Shown: piece after piece, positions 32,842 to 40,673 of the stretch | How positions within the stretch are numbered: the first letter of the stretch is position 1 | Layout of the letters: each line of letters begins with the position of its first letter | Assembly: GCF_046569695.1 (NCBI RefSeq) | Contig: NZ_JBKHUI010000002.1 | Span: 1 to 64,000, forward strand | Length of the DNA stretch: 64,000 nucleotides | Origin: Kluyvera sp046569695 | Lineage (GTDB): Bacteria; Pseudomonadota; Gammaproteobacteria; Enterobacterales; Enterobacteriaceae | Reading direction: 5' to 3' | Position numbers and translations under genes: made by a program | The notes under the pieces: model-generated | Seen by the model: only the letters and a program-made list of their open reading frames with translations | Told to the model about the DNA's origin: nothing | Database searches by the model: none

Positions 32842-35568
32842 TTACGAGGTCGTTTTACGGAAGCGGCGGGTCAGACGTTTTTCCACTTCAACCACCAGGA
32901 ACATCGCGACGCCAATCACCAGGGTAATGCCCCAGTAGCGCAGCGGCAGCGCTTCGGTGCCAAACAGCGTCTGCATCAGCGGCAAGTAGATAATCGCCAG
33001 CTGGAGCAGAAGCAGCACGCCGGTTACCAGCCAGATGCCTTTGTTCTTCAGCAGGCCGCGGTTCAGGGAGAAGCGGTCGCTGCTGCGGCAGTTGATCATG
33101 TAGACCCACTGCGCGGTCACCAGCATCTGCAACAGCACGGTGCGCACGAACTCGGCGCTGTGACCGCGCGGTGCCAGCCACGCCTCAAGGATAAAGGCGG
33201 CAATGGCAATCATCGAACCGACAAAGGCAACGCGCCAGACGGCAAAGGCATCCATCACGTGCTGGCCGGTTTTACGCGGCGGGCGGTTCATCACATTACG
33301 CTCGGCGGCTTCAAAGGCCAGGCCGAAGGAGAGCGTGGCGGAGGTCGCCATGTTCATCCACAGAATCAACACCGGGGTCAACGGGATGATATTGCCTGCC
33401 AGAAGGGCGATGATAATCAGCAGCCCCTGCGCCAGGTTGGTTGGCATGATGAACAGAATCGTCTTCTTCAGGTTGTCGTAAACGCGACGCCCCTCTTTGA
33501 CCGAACTGGCGATGGTCGCAAAGTTGTCATCGGTCAGGACCATGTCGGCGGCCTCTTTGGTCACCTCGGTGCCTTTGATACCCATCGCGATACCGACGTC
33601 TGCCTGACGCAGCGCGGGCGCATCGTTCACCCCGTCGCCGGTCATGCCGACGATTTCGCCGTTCTCCTGCAGCGCTTTCACCAGGCGCAGCTTATGCTCC
33701 GGGCTGGTGCGGGCAAAGATGTCATACTCCACCGCCGCTTTTGCCAGCTCGGCGTCGTCCATGTGCTCCAGCTGGTAACCGGTCATGGCTTCGCTGCTGT
33801 TGCGGATCCCCAACATCTGACCAATGCTCATGGCGGTCTGCGGGTGATCGCCGGTGATCATCTTCACGCGGATCCCGGCATTCTGGCAGGTGTGGATCGC
33901 CTCTACCGCTTCCGGGCGCGGCGGGTCCATCATCCCGGCAATGCCGAGGAACACCAGTCCTTCCTGCAGGTCGCTATGGTCGAGGGTTTTCGCCCCCGAC
34001 GCGGCTGGCTTGGTCGCCGCGGCCACCATACGCAGGCCCTGACTGGCAAAGCGCGCCATCTCCGCTTCCCAGTAGCTGCGGTCGAACGGGGCGACGCCGC
34101 GTGAGGTTTGCTGCTGCTGACAAAGGGCAAAGAGCACGTCCGGCGCACCGGTCACCATCACCACCTCGTCATCAGCAAGCTGGAAGTGGGTGGACATGTA
34201 TTTGTACTGCGAGTCGAACGGGATCTTGGCAACCAGTTGGGTACGCATCGGCTCAAGGTTGGCCTTCGCCGCCAGCACTTTGAGCGCACCCTCGGTTGGG
34301 CCGCCGGTAATGCCCCAGTGGCCCTGCGCATCCTGAATCAACTGGCTGTCGTTGCACAGGTCGATGGTGCGCAGGTATTTCTCCAGCACGGTATACGGCT
34401 GTACTTTGACCGGCTCGTTGCTGCCTTCCAGGTAGATGTTGCCGTGCGGCTCGTAGCTGTTGCCGTCGACGCGGTAGCAGCAGTCAGCGGTAATGATCGC
34501 TTTAACGGTCATTTCGTTCATGGTCAGGGTGCCGGTTTTGTCCGAGCAGACCACGGTCATCGCTCCCAGAGTTTCAACGGTTGGCAGCTTGCGGATAATC
34601 GCCCGCTTGCGCGCCATCGCCTGAACGCCCAGCGACAGAATAATCGATATAATCGCCGGCAGACCTTCCGGTACCGCAGCAACCGCGAGGCTAATCAGCG
34701 ACAACAGCAGCTCGCCCAGCGGAATGTCGCGCAGCACCATGCTGAAGACAAATAGCGCGCCCATCATCGCCAGGATGATGGCGAAAATCGCTTTGCCGAG
34801 CTTGTCCATCTGCACCAGCAGCGGCGTGCGGTGCTTTTCAATACCGGCCATCATCTGGTTGATGTGGCCCAGTTCGGTCTCCTGCCCGGTCGCCACGACT
34901 ACGCCCACGCCGCCACCAGCGCTGACGGTGGTGCCGGAGAAGACCATATTGGTACGGTCGCCCAGCGGCAGTTCGCCGTGCAGCACGTCGGTGTGCTTGT
35001 CGACGACGGTGGATTCGCCGGTGAGGATCGCCTCTTCCACGCGCAGGTTGTGCGCCTCAATCAGGCGCATGTCCGCCGGGATACGGTCGCCCGCACGCAG
35101 TACCACGATATCGCCCGGCACCAGGTCGGTGGTCGCCACCGTTTTATGGCTACCGCCGCGAATGGCGCGCGCGTCGCTGGAGAGCATATTGCGGATGCTT
35201 TTCAGCGATTTCTCCGCATTGCTTTCCTGGATGTGACCAATCAGGGCGTTAATCACCGTGACGCCAAGAATGACAAAGGTATCGACCCAGTGGCCCATCA
35301 CGGCGGTCAGCGCCGCCGCGGCCAGCAGGACGTAAATCAGCACATCGTTAAAGTGTGCGAGGAAACGCAGCCACGCTGGCTTGCCTTTTTTCTCTGGCAG
35401 CGCGTTCGGGCCGTAGGTGTTCAGACGCGCGGCGGCGTCGTCCATGCTCAGACCGTCAGGCTGGCTGTTCAGCTGCGACAGCACCTGCTCGGTGGTCTGC
35501 TGGTAGGCGTGCTCATGCGGGGCGTGACCCGCGTGCGGTACATTCCGGGAGTTCATCATTTTAGACAC
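32842..35568 (-). CDS. Type-II P-type cation-transporting ATPase
   Basis: A 908-residue pump with N-terminal cation-ATPase domain, TGES (183-186), helix-4 PEGLP (300-304), phosphorylation site DKTGT (Asp343) and TGDGVNDAP (643-651), then about six C-terminal helices. PEGLP in helix 4 is typical of Ca2+/Na+-type (P2) pumps and argues against the heavy-metal type, which has CPC. The ion is not known. I prefer the GTG at 35568, with AAGGAAAC about 9 bases upstream; ATG codons at 35559 and 35556 are possible, and the longer frame into AT-rich leader is not. Confidence 0.93.
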   Translation of the reverse strand: MSKMMNSRNVPHAGHAPHEHAYQQTTEQVLSQLNSQPDGLSMDDAAARLNTYGPNALPEKKGKPAWLRFLAHFNDVLIYVLLAAAALTAVMGHWVDTFVILGVTVINALIGHIQESNAEKSLKSIRNMLSSDARAIRGGSHKTVATTDLVPGDIVVLRAGDRIPADMRLIEAHNLRVEEAILTGESTVVDKHTDVLHGELPLGDRTNMVFSGTTVSAGGGVGVVVATGQETELGHINQMMAGIEKHRTPLLVQMDKLGKAIFAIILAMMGALFVFSMVLRDIPLGELLLSLISLAVAAVPEGLPAIISIILSLGVQAMARKRAIIRKLPTVETLGAMTVVCSDKTGTLTMNEMTVKAIITADCCYRVDGNSYEPHGNIYLEGSNEPVKVQPYTVLEKYLRTIDLCNDSQLIQDAQGHWGITGGPTEGALKVLAAKANLEPMRTQLVAKIPFDSQYKYMSTHFQLADDEVVMVTGAPDVLFALCQQQQTSRGVAPFDRSYWEAEMARFASQGLRMVAAATKPAASGAKTLDHSDLQEGLVFLGIAGMMDPPRPEAVEAIHTCQNAGIRVKMITGDHPQTAMSIGQMLGIRNSSEAMTGYQLEHMDDAELAKAAVEYDIFARTSPEHKLRLVKALQENGEIVGMTGDGVNDAPALRQADVGIAMGIKGTEVTKEAADMVLTDDNFATIASSVKEGRRVYDNLKKTILFIMPTNLAQGLLIIIALLAGNIIPLTPVLILWMNMATSATLSFGLAFEAAERNVMNRPPRKTGQHVMDAFAVWRVAFVGSMIAIAAFILEAWLAPRGHSAEFVRTVLLQMLVTAQWVYMINCRSSDRFSLNRGLLKNKGIWLVTGVLLLLQLAIIYLPLMQTLFGTEALPLRYWGITLVIGVAMFLVVEVEKRLTRRFRKTTS

Positions 35569-35653
35569 AATAAGGTTTCCTTTTAAATTCCTGCGAACGG
35601 AAAGCCTGAATTCCATTTCTGGCCAAGGCGATATCACTGAATAATATTTACCA

Positions 35654-35688
35654 GCAAAAAACATTTATTCGATCACAATGTTTTTTGC
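35654..35688. promoter_or_regulatory. AT-rich hairpin in the leader region of the P-type ATPase gene
   Basis: A perfect 10-base inverted repeat, GCAAAAAACA / TGTTTTTTGC, is separated by 15 bases that include TTCGATCACA, a half-match to a CRP site. On the plus strand it is followed by TTTTT. It lies 86 bases upstream of the ATPase start and 86 bases upstream of the small membrane protein start. It may be a terminator or an operator; function unknown. Confidence 0.4.
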
Positions 35689-35773
35689 TTTTTAAATTTC
35701 AGAATGACATTAAGTTGATTTACTAATATTAATATTACAGAATGTTCCTAAACCCCATCTAAACGAGGTTATT

Positions 35774-35890
35774 ATGTTTGGAATCTACAGAGGACGCCGC
35801 CTGGCGCTATACGTGGCGCTGGCTATCGTGATTGCCACGCTGATTGGATATAGTACTTATACTTTTGTAAAAATATTATCTGTAGCATGA
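35774..35890 (+). CDS. Small single-span membrane protein (38 residues)
   Basis: ATG at 35774 to TGA at 35888 encodes 38 residues: a basic N-terminus (MFGIYRGRR), one hydrophobic helix (LALYVALAIVIATLIGY, about 10-26) and a short tail. GAGG lies 6-7 bases upstream of the ATG. The flanking DNA is very AT-rich while the gene has normal GC-rich codons, which supports real coding. It diverges from the P-type cation ATPase gene. Small proteins such as KdpF and MgtS act on cation pumps, so a partner role is possible but is only inference. It could also be an independent stress-type membrane peptide. Confidence 0.65.
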   Translation: MFGIYRGRRLALYVALAIVIATLIGYSTYTFVKILSVA

Positions 35891-35922
35891 CGTTAATTTA
35901 CGAAAGCTATATTTAATTTAAT

Positions 35923-35971
35923 CCAGATTATTATTTCATTTATCGACGTACGATTATTATCGTAAGTCTGG
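35923..35971. other. Nested inverted repeat upstream of ybdJ
   Basis: CCAGA (35923) pairs with TCTGG (35967), and inside lies the perfect palindrome TACGAT-TATT-ATCGTA (35949-35964). A further short hairpin ATCTTT-AACC-AAAGAT (36050-36065) ends 9 bases before the ybdJ ATG, where no clear ribosome site is seen. The 184-base gap between the small protein and ybdJ is otherwise AT-rich and without a gene. Confidence 0.4.
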
Positions 35972-36074
35972 TTATTTATATTAATTATTCGCTAAGGGAT
36001 TTGTTTAATTAGAAACATTGCGTTCCATTAAAAATTACCGGACAATAATATCTTTAACCAAAGATTAACATTAT

Positions 36075-36323
36075 ATGAAGCATCCGCTCGAATCCCTGAT
36101 GACCGCCGCCGGCATTTTATTGCTGGCGCTCCTCTCCTGCCTGCTGCTGCCAGCGCCATCGCTGGGGCTGACGCTGGCGCAAAAGCTGGTTGAGACCTTC
36201 CATTTTATGGATCTGAGCCAGTTGTACACCGTGCTGTTCTGCGTGTGGTTTCTGGCGCTGGGGACAATTGAGTATCTGGTGATTCGTTTCGTATGGCGGC
36301 GCTGGTTTTCGCTGGCGGATTGA
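36075..36323 (+). CDS. ybdJ: Inner-membrane protein YbdJ (DUF1158)
   Basis: An 82-residue protein with two predicted membrane helices (about 9-28 and 49-72) and a positively charged end. It matches E. coli YbdJ over its full length (for example MKHPLE, LLLPAP, MDLSQLYT and WRRWFSLAD). Function unknown. In E. coli it is next to ybdF and nfsB; here the ramA-romA-ramR block lies between ybdJ and ybdF. Confidence 0.9.
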   Translation: MKHPLESLMTAAGILLLALLSCLLLPAPSLGLTLAQKLVETFHFMDLSQLYTVLFCVWFLALGTIEYLVIRFVWRRWFSLAD

Positions 36324-36334
36324 TCGCCGTGATT

Positions 36335-36418
36335 CCCCGGCGTCGCTGCGCTCGGCCGGGCTACGGGGTATGAGATGGTTGGGTAGCCCGGGCGAGGCGT
36401 TTACGCCGACCCCGGGGC
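36335..36418. repeat. BIME between ybdJ and ramA
   Basis: Two REP-like units (CCCCGGCGTCGCTGCGCTCGG and GTAGCCCGGGCGAGGCG) lie between the convergent 3' ends of ybdJ and ramA. Confidence 0.75.
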
Positions 36419-36422
36419 CGAA

Positions 36423-36770
36423 TCAATGCGTCTGCGGACGATGATTCTCTTTGCGGTAGGCACCCGGCGACTGATGGAATGTGCGGGTGAAAATGCGGGT
36501 AAAGGTCTGCTGGGAATCAAACCCGTACTTCAGACAGATATCGTAGACCTTTTGATCGGTCGTACAGAGTTCATCCGCCGCCATATTCAGCTTCCGGTGG
36601 CGAATGTAGCGCCCCAGACTCTCCCCTTTATGCTGCAGGAAAATGCGCTGTAAATGCCATTTCGAGTACCCTGCCCGACGGGCAATTTCATCAATGCGCA
36701 GTGGCTGATGCAGATTATCGTCAATCCATTCGACCAGTGTGTCGACAACCTGAGTGGCTAATTCGGTCAT
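36423..36770 (-). CDS. ramA: AraC-family multidrug-resistance activator RamA
   Basis: A 115-residue AraC-type activator made only of the two HTH motifs, like MarA, SoxS and Rob. The blocks YSKWHLQRIFLQHKGESLGRY and YDICLKYGFDSQQTFTR are nearly those of Klebsiella and Salmonella RamA. RamA raises expression of acrAB-tolC and micF in its relatives. The ATG at 36770 has GGAGGGGT upstream; the frame extends 25 codons earlier into romA and is rejected. It lies 34 bases after romA and is probably on the same transcript, plus any internal promoter. Confidence 0.95.
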   Translation of the reverse strand: MTELATQVVDTLVEWIDDNLHQPLRIDEIARRAGYSKWHLQRIFLQHKGESLGRYIRHRKLNMAADELCTTDQKVYDICLKYGFDSQQTFTRIFTRTFHQSPGAYRKENHRPQTH

Positions 36771-36804
36771 ACACCCCTCCCCCTCGTTTAACTTCAGCCG
36801 GTGG

Positions 36805-37905
36805 TTATTCCCACCAGGCCCGGAATGTTTGTGTTGAGTCAGCAAGCCATACCGGCTCGCCCTGCATCGGCGTTAACAGCCGATACGCTTTGTCTTTGCT
36901 GGCCTGCACCAGACGTTTATACGGGTCGTCCCAGGTGTGTTTTGCCAGCACGAAGCGCCCGGCATGTCCCGGCAGCACGCGCTGAGCGTTGAGATCCACC
37001 GCCGCCTGCGCCGTTTGCTCCGGCATCATGTGGATGTAACGCCAGTCCTGGTCGTACTGACCGTCTTCCAGAATGGCGACATCAACGCGGCCAAACTGCT
37101 CGCCAATCGCCTTAAAGTGCGGGCCGTAGCCGGTATCGCCGCTGTAATAAATATTCTGCGTCGGCGTCACGAACATAAAGCTCGCCCACAGCGTCTGGTT
37201 GCGCTTCAGGCCGCGGCCGGAGAAGTGGCGCGCGGGCAGCACGTGCACGCTCAGCGCATCGCTGATGGTGACGCTCTGCTGCCAGTCTGCTTCGGTAATC
37301 ACCTCATCTTTCATCCCCCAGTAACGCAGGTGTGAACCCACGCCCAGCGGCACCAGGGCACGTTTGATCTTCGGCATCAGCCCCTTGATGGTGGCGTAAT
37401 CCAGGTGATCGTAGTGGTCGTGAGAGATGATCAGCAGGTCTATCTCCGGCATGTTCTCGGCGCGCCATGGGTAGTTACCGGGAAACGCTTTGTTCAGAAA
37501 AGAGAACGGCGCGGCATAGCTGCTGAACACCGGGTCAATCAGAATGCGTTTACCCGACAGCTGCAAATACCATGAGGAGTGGCCGAGCCAAATCATGGTG
37601 TCCTGCCCCTGCGGCAGGCTGGCGAGATCGGTCGGCACCATCGGCAGCGGCTGCGTCGGGCGAGCATTCTCGCGTTTGGCGGTTAAAAACTCCCACCATG
37701 CCATCACCATGTTTTTGTCACCGGTAAAGCCAGGCGTAGGCAGGGTGTTCTGGAACGCGCCGTCACGGTAGTTCGGCGAACGTTCAATCTGACTCTTCTC
37801 AACCCCTTGCGGCGCCTGACCAAAACCGGCGTTCAGGACGAAGGGTAAACTTGCAGCACTGGCGATAAGCATGATGGCAACCACACTGATGATAAAAGGT
37901 TTCAT
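36805..37905 (-). CDS. romA: Metallo-beta-lactamase-fold protein RomA
   Basis: A 366-residue protein with an N-terminal hydrophobic anchor or signal (about 1-25) and an MBL-fold domain carrying HDHYDH (162-167), a GDTGYG motif and a late H (PGHAGRF). It is of the UlaG/NAPE-PLD-like branch. romA precedes ramA in Enterobacter and Klebsiella; its biochemical role is not settled. The ATG at 37905 is chosen because the in-frame ATG at 37977 is part of the RamR operator and lies at the promoter's -10 box, upstream of any transcript. Confidence 0.9.
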   Translation of the reverse strand: MKPFIISVVAIMLIASAASLPFVLNAGFGQAPQGVEKSQIERSPNYRDGAFQNTLPTPGFTGDKNMVMAWWEFLTAKRENARPTQPLPMVPTDLASLPQGQDTMIWLGHSSWYLQLSGKRILIDPVFSSYAAPFSFLNKAFPGNYPWRAENMPEIDLLIISHDHYDHLDYATIKGLMPKIKRALVPLGVGSHLRYWGMKDEVITEADWQQSVTISDALSVHVLPARHFSGRGLKRNQTLWASFMFVTPTQNIYYSGDTGYGPHFKAIGEQFGRVDVAILEDGQYDQDWRYIHMMPEQTAQAAVDLNAQRVLPGHAGRFVLAKHTWDDPYKRLVQASKDKAYRLLTPMQGEPVWLADSTQTFRAWWE

Positions 37906-37957
37906 ATCCTGACCCTGGAACGGCTTCGTCCAGGAAGCCACACTAAAAAGGTTGATT

Positions 37958-38005
37958 ATGAGTGAGTAGGCACTCATTATAGAAAGGCGGGGAAAAAATC
38001 GTCAA
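37958..38005 (-). promoter_or_regulatory. romA-ramA promoter with RamR operator
   Basis: On the minus strand TTGACG (38000-38005) and TATAAT (37976-37981) are 18 bases apart. The palindrome ATGAGTG-N6-CACTCAT (37958-37977), identical in its arms to the known RamR site of Salmonella, overlaps the last bases of the -10 box and the start region. RamR binding there would block transcription of romA-ramA. Confidence 0.85.
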
Positions 38006-38094
38006 GCAATTTTCAAATTTTGACAATCGACGTTGAAGTCCCCGGGGTCGGCATGTTTCAATCACGTTTTTTACAGTCAGAGAGGTAAAGTGTA

Positions 38095-38670
38095 GTGGCT
38101 CGTCCGAAGAGTGAAGATAAAAAGCAAGCGTTACTGGAAGCTGCGACCAGCGCCATTGCCCAATCCGGCATTGCCGCATCAACTGCGCTGATTGCGCGCA
38201 GTGCGGGGGTTGCAGAGGGTACGCTGTTTCGCTATTTCGCCACCAAAGACGACCTGCTTAATGCGCTTTATCTGCATCTGAAAACCGGCCTTTGCGAAGC
38301 AATGAAAGCCGGGCTGGTGGATACTGAATCACCAAAAGAGTTTACCCATAGCATCTGGAACAGCTACATCGACTGGGGCGTTCGAAACCCGACCGGGCAC
38401 CACGCGCTGCGTAGAATGGCGGTGAGCGAAAAAATCACCGAAGAGACCATCACCCAGGTCAGAGCGATGTTCCCGGAGCTGCAAAAGCTCTGCCAGCGTT
38501 CGGTGCGCCCGGTATTTATGTCCGATGACTTCCGCGCCTTCGGCGATGCGCTGTTCCTGTCGCTGGCGGAAACCACGATTGAATTCGCCAGTCGCGAACC
38601 GCTGCGCGCCGATAAGTTCAAAGCATTAGGCTTCGAAGCGATGTGGCTGGCGCTGGCTGAAGGTGAGTAA
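38095..38670 (+). CDS. ramR: TetR-family repressor RamR
   Basis: A 191-residue TetR-type repressor. The HTH region (about 10-55: KKQALLEAATSAIAQSGIAAST, GVAEGTLFRYFATKDDL) is close to Salmonella RamR, and the C-terminal domain is the drug/bile-sensing part in that protein. It represses ramA through the adjacent operator. The start is GTG at 38095, giving MARPKSEDKK as in Salmonella. No truncation is visible, so ramA is expected to be repressed. The stop TAA overlaps the ybdF ATG (TAATG). Confidence 0.95.
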   Translation: MARPKSEDKKQALLEAATSAIAQSGIAASTALIARSAGVAEGTLFRYFATKDDLLNALYLHLKTGLCEAMKAGLVDTESPKEFTHSIWNSYIDWGVRNPTGHHALRRMAVSEKITEETITQVRAMFPELQKLCQRSVRPVFMSDDFRAFGDALFLSLAETTIEFASREPLRADKFKALGFEAMWLALAEGE

Positions 38671-39038
38671 TGGACGGTAAAACGCTACATGAACGTGCGC
38701 ACGAGTTTGCGCTGACCCTGCCCTTCTCCGACATCTACTGGCCTTTCGGCCCGGAGTACGATGTGTTCACGGTCGAGGGCAAAATGTTTATGCTCAAAGC
38801 CTATCTGCGCGGCGAACCTATCATCAACCTCAAGGTTGACCCGGAGCAATCGCTGCTGCATCAGGCCATCTACCCGCATATTAAACCGGGCTACCATATG
38901 AACAAAAAGCACTGGATTTCGGTTCATCCCGGCGATGAGATCACGGTCGATCTGCTCAACAGCCTGATTGAAGATTCATGGAACCTGGTGGTGAACAAGC
39001 TGCCAAAACGCGTGCAACAGCGCGTGTGCCCCGTCTGA
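38670..39038 (+). CDS. ybdF: YjbR/MmcQ-type protein YbdF
   Basis: A 122-residue protein of the MmcQ/YjbR (CyaY-like fold) family. Typical segments are PFGPEYDVFTVEGKMF, LKVDPE, YPHIKPGYHMNKKHWISV and LNSLIEDSWNLVVNKLPKR. Members bind DNA weakly; no definite function is known. It is translationally coupled to ramR by a one-base overlap and followed by a terminator, then nfsB as in E. coli. Confidence 0.92.
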   Translation: MDGKTLHERAHEFALTLPFSDIYWPFGPEYDVFTVEGKMFMLKAYLRGEPIINLKVDPEQSLLHQAIYPHIKPGYHMNKKHWISVHPGDEITVDLLNSLIEDSWNLVVNKLPKRVQQRVCPV

Positions 39039-39121
39039 TTTTGCGTTAAATGCGATAAGTGTTATCGCATTTAACACCCTTCTCATTTGTTAAATCGCGC
39101 GGTACCCTGCTTTGATACGAC

Positions 39122-39143
39122 GCACCGATTTGCGGTGCTTTTT
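39122..39143 (+). terminator. Rho-independent terminator after ybdF
   Basis: GCACCG-ATTTG-CGGTGC followed by TTTTT. It ends 17 bases before the nfsB ATG, so nfsB transcription must either start within the hairpin region or read through it. Confidence 0.85.
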
Positions 39144-39160
39144 ATCATTCAGGAGTGTTT

Positions 39161-39814
39161 ATGGACATCGTTTCCGTTGCTAAAGCGCGCTATTCCACCA
39201 AAGCCTTTGATGCCAGCAAAAAGCTGACCACCGAGCAGGCTGCTGCTCTGAAAACCCTGCTGCGCTATAGCCCTTCCAGCACCAACTCCCAGCCGTGGCA
39301 CTTTATCGTCGCCAGCACCGACGAAGGTAAAGCGCGCGTGGCGAAATCCGCGGCGGGCGGCTACGTGTTCAACGAACGCAAAATGTTGGATGCTTCTCAC
39401 GTGGTGGTATTCTGCGCGAAAACCGCGATCGACGATGCCTGGCTGGAAAAAGTGGTGGATCAGGAAGATGCCGATGGCCGTTTCGCCACGCCAGAAGCCA
39501 AAGCCGCTAACCACAAAGGCCGCACCTTCTTCGCCGACCTGCACCGTAAAGAACGTCACGACGATGCGCAGTGGGCAGCTAACCAGACCTACCTGAACGT
39601 GGGTAATTTCCTGCTAGCGATGGGCGCAATGGGCCTCGATGCGGTACCAATCGAAGGTTTCGACGCCGAGATTATGGACGCCGAGTTTGGTCTGAAAGAG
39701 AAAGGCTTCACCAGCCTGGTAGTGGTGCCGGTTGGGCATCACAGCGTGGAAGACTTCAACAAAGCGCTGCCAAAATCTCGTCTGCCGGAAGAAGCGGTGA
39801 TTACCGAGATCTGA
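39161..39814 (+). CDS. nfsB: Oxygen-insensitive NAD(P)H nitroreductase NfsB
   Basis: A 217-residue FMN-dependent nitroreductase, the length of E. coli NfsB and closely matching it (STKAFDASKKLT, SPSSTNSQPWHFIVAS, NVGNFLLAMGAMGLDAVPIEGFD). It reduces nitroaromatics and nitrofurans by two electrons; a dimer with FMN between subunits. The ATG at 39161 has AGGAG 5 bases upstream; a start two codons earlier overlaps the ribosome site. Confidence 0.96.
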   Translation: MDIVSVAKARYSTKAFDASKKLTTEQAAALKTLLRYSPSSTNSQPWHFIVASTDEGKARVAKSAAGGYVFNERKMLDASHVVVFCAKTAIDDAWLEKVVDQEDADGRFATPEAKAANHKGRTFFADLHRKERHDDAQWAANQTYLNVGNFLLAMGAMGLDAVPIEGFDAEIMDAEFGLKEKGFTSLVVVPVGHHSVEDFNKALPKSRLPEEAVITEI

Positions 39815-39830
39815 TTTAGCGTCTGTACCT

Positions 39831-39888
39831 TTCCGGCGGCGCTTCGCCTGGCCGGGCTACAATATTCGAGTAGCCCGGCCAGGCGCCA
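39831..39888. repeat. BIME between nfsB and the antitoxin gene
   Basis: Two inverted REP units (CCGGCGGCGCTTCGCCTGGCC and GTAGCCCGGCCAGGCGCC) separate two convergent genes. Confidence 0.8.
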
Positions 39889-39890
39889 TA

Positions 39891-40178
39891 TCAATACAGC
39901 AAAATCTGCGGATGTTTCACCCCGCAAGCGAGCGCATAGCGCGTCAGCGTATCAAGGCTTGCCCGCGTTACGTTAGCTTCCATTCTTGAGACCGTTGGGG
40001 CACTCACCCCCATTCGCTGCGCAACCTGCGCCCGCGTCAGTCCTGCATAGCTACGCCACTGCGCCAGCATGTCTCGCAGACGCTCCTGTCGTTCCTGCGC
40101 ATCAAATGCCGCCTTCACGTCTGACCGTTCCAGCATTTCTGTTCTCAGGTCATCCCAATCAATTACCTTCTTGCTCAT
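39891..40178 (-). CDS. XRE-type antitoxin of a HigBA-like module
   Basis: A 95-residue protein with a C-terminal HTH (about 45-85: AGLTRAQVAQRMGVSAPTVSRMEANV). Its gene begins 20 bases inside the end of the toxin gene, the toxin-first order seen in HigBA. Antitoxins of this type neutralise the toxin and repress their own promoter. The ATG at 40178 has GGAG upstream. No inverted repeat operator is obvious upstream of the toxin. Confidence 0.85.
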   Translation of the reverse strand: MSKKVIDWDDLRTEMLERSDVKAAFDAQERQERLRDMLAQWRSYAGLTRAQVAQRMGVSAPTVSRMEANVTRASLDTLTRYALACGVKHPQILLY

Positions 40179-40488
40179 CCTGCATCTCCTGTAGCCGTTT
40201 TAATGCCAGACGGAGTTCCGCTGGAGGTGTTTTTTGCGTTTTTTTAATAAATACACGCAGTAAGAAAATCGTCTGCCCCTGCTGAAAGGCATAGATACCG
40301 CGACAATGAATCATCCCTACCGTACGTATTTCAAAAAGGCCGTGAGGTAGAGGTTTACTGTCTGGCTCTCGTAGAGCGGTTGGATTTAGACGAAGTTTTT
40401 CTATTTTGCCGATCATCTTCGCTTGCACAGAAGCGGGCAGTGTCAGCATTTCCTCTCTGGCATCTGCATGAACAAGGATTTTGAACAC
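40159..40488 (-). CDS. RelE/HigB-type toxin (phage Gp49-like)
   Basis: A 109-residue protein matching the HigB/Gp49-like branch of RelE toxins: KMIGKIEKLRLNPTALREPDSKPLPHGLFEIR and GIYAFQQGQTIFLLRVFIKKTQKTP, with the usual R-I/V-x-Y/F core and a Lys-rich C-terminus. Such toxins cleave mRNA on the ribosome. The start is GTG at 40488, with AGGGA 8 bases upstream. Overlaps the antitoxin gene. Inserted between nfsB and ybdG, which are neighbours in E. coli. Confidence 0.85.
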   Translation of the reverse strand: MFKILVHADAREEMLTLPASVQAKMIGKIEKLRLNPTALREPDSKPLPHGLFEIRTVGMIHCRGIYAFQQGQTIFLLRVFIKKTQKTPPAELRLALKRLQEMQDEQEGN

Positions 40489-40632
40489 GATTTTCGTCCC
40501 TGAATATTAGCATATAAGGCAAATTGCATTAAAGGTTAATTCACCCGTTTTGCATCAACCTACTCCTGCTAGCATCAAAGTTCAGATTCCGGTTTTAAAC
40601 ATGGATAGCGGATCGTAAAACGCATACACTTG

Positions 40633-40661
40633 GTAACCCGGCCAGGCGAAGCGCCGCCGGG
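40633..40661. repeat. REP element upstream of the toxin gene
   Basis: TAACCCGGCCAGGCGAAGCGCCGCCGGGA is a REP palindrome, between the 3' end of the XRE regulator gene and the toxin promoter. The 170-base gap here otherwise holds only the AT-rich toxin promoter. Confidence 0.75.
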
Positions 40662-40673
40662 ATCGTCTCCGTA

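Noticed and set aside
32698..34104. 468-codon open frame on the plus strand
   Set aside because: It lies antisense to the P-type ATPase gene, whose motifs and length are complete; long antisense frames are common in GC-rich coding DNA. No ribosome site or recognisable domain.
35654..35688. Metal-ion riboswitch in the P-type ATPase leader
   Set aside because: The hairpin is AT-rich and simple, and none of the conserved motifs of the Mg2+ (ykoK or mgtA) or Mn2+ (yybP-ykoY) leaders that I know can be seen.
37906..37977. Longer romA with an ATG at 37977
   Set aside because: That ATG is the outer arm of the RamR operator and touches the -10 box, so it would not be on the transcript. The ATG at 37905 opens directly on the hydrophobic segment.
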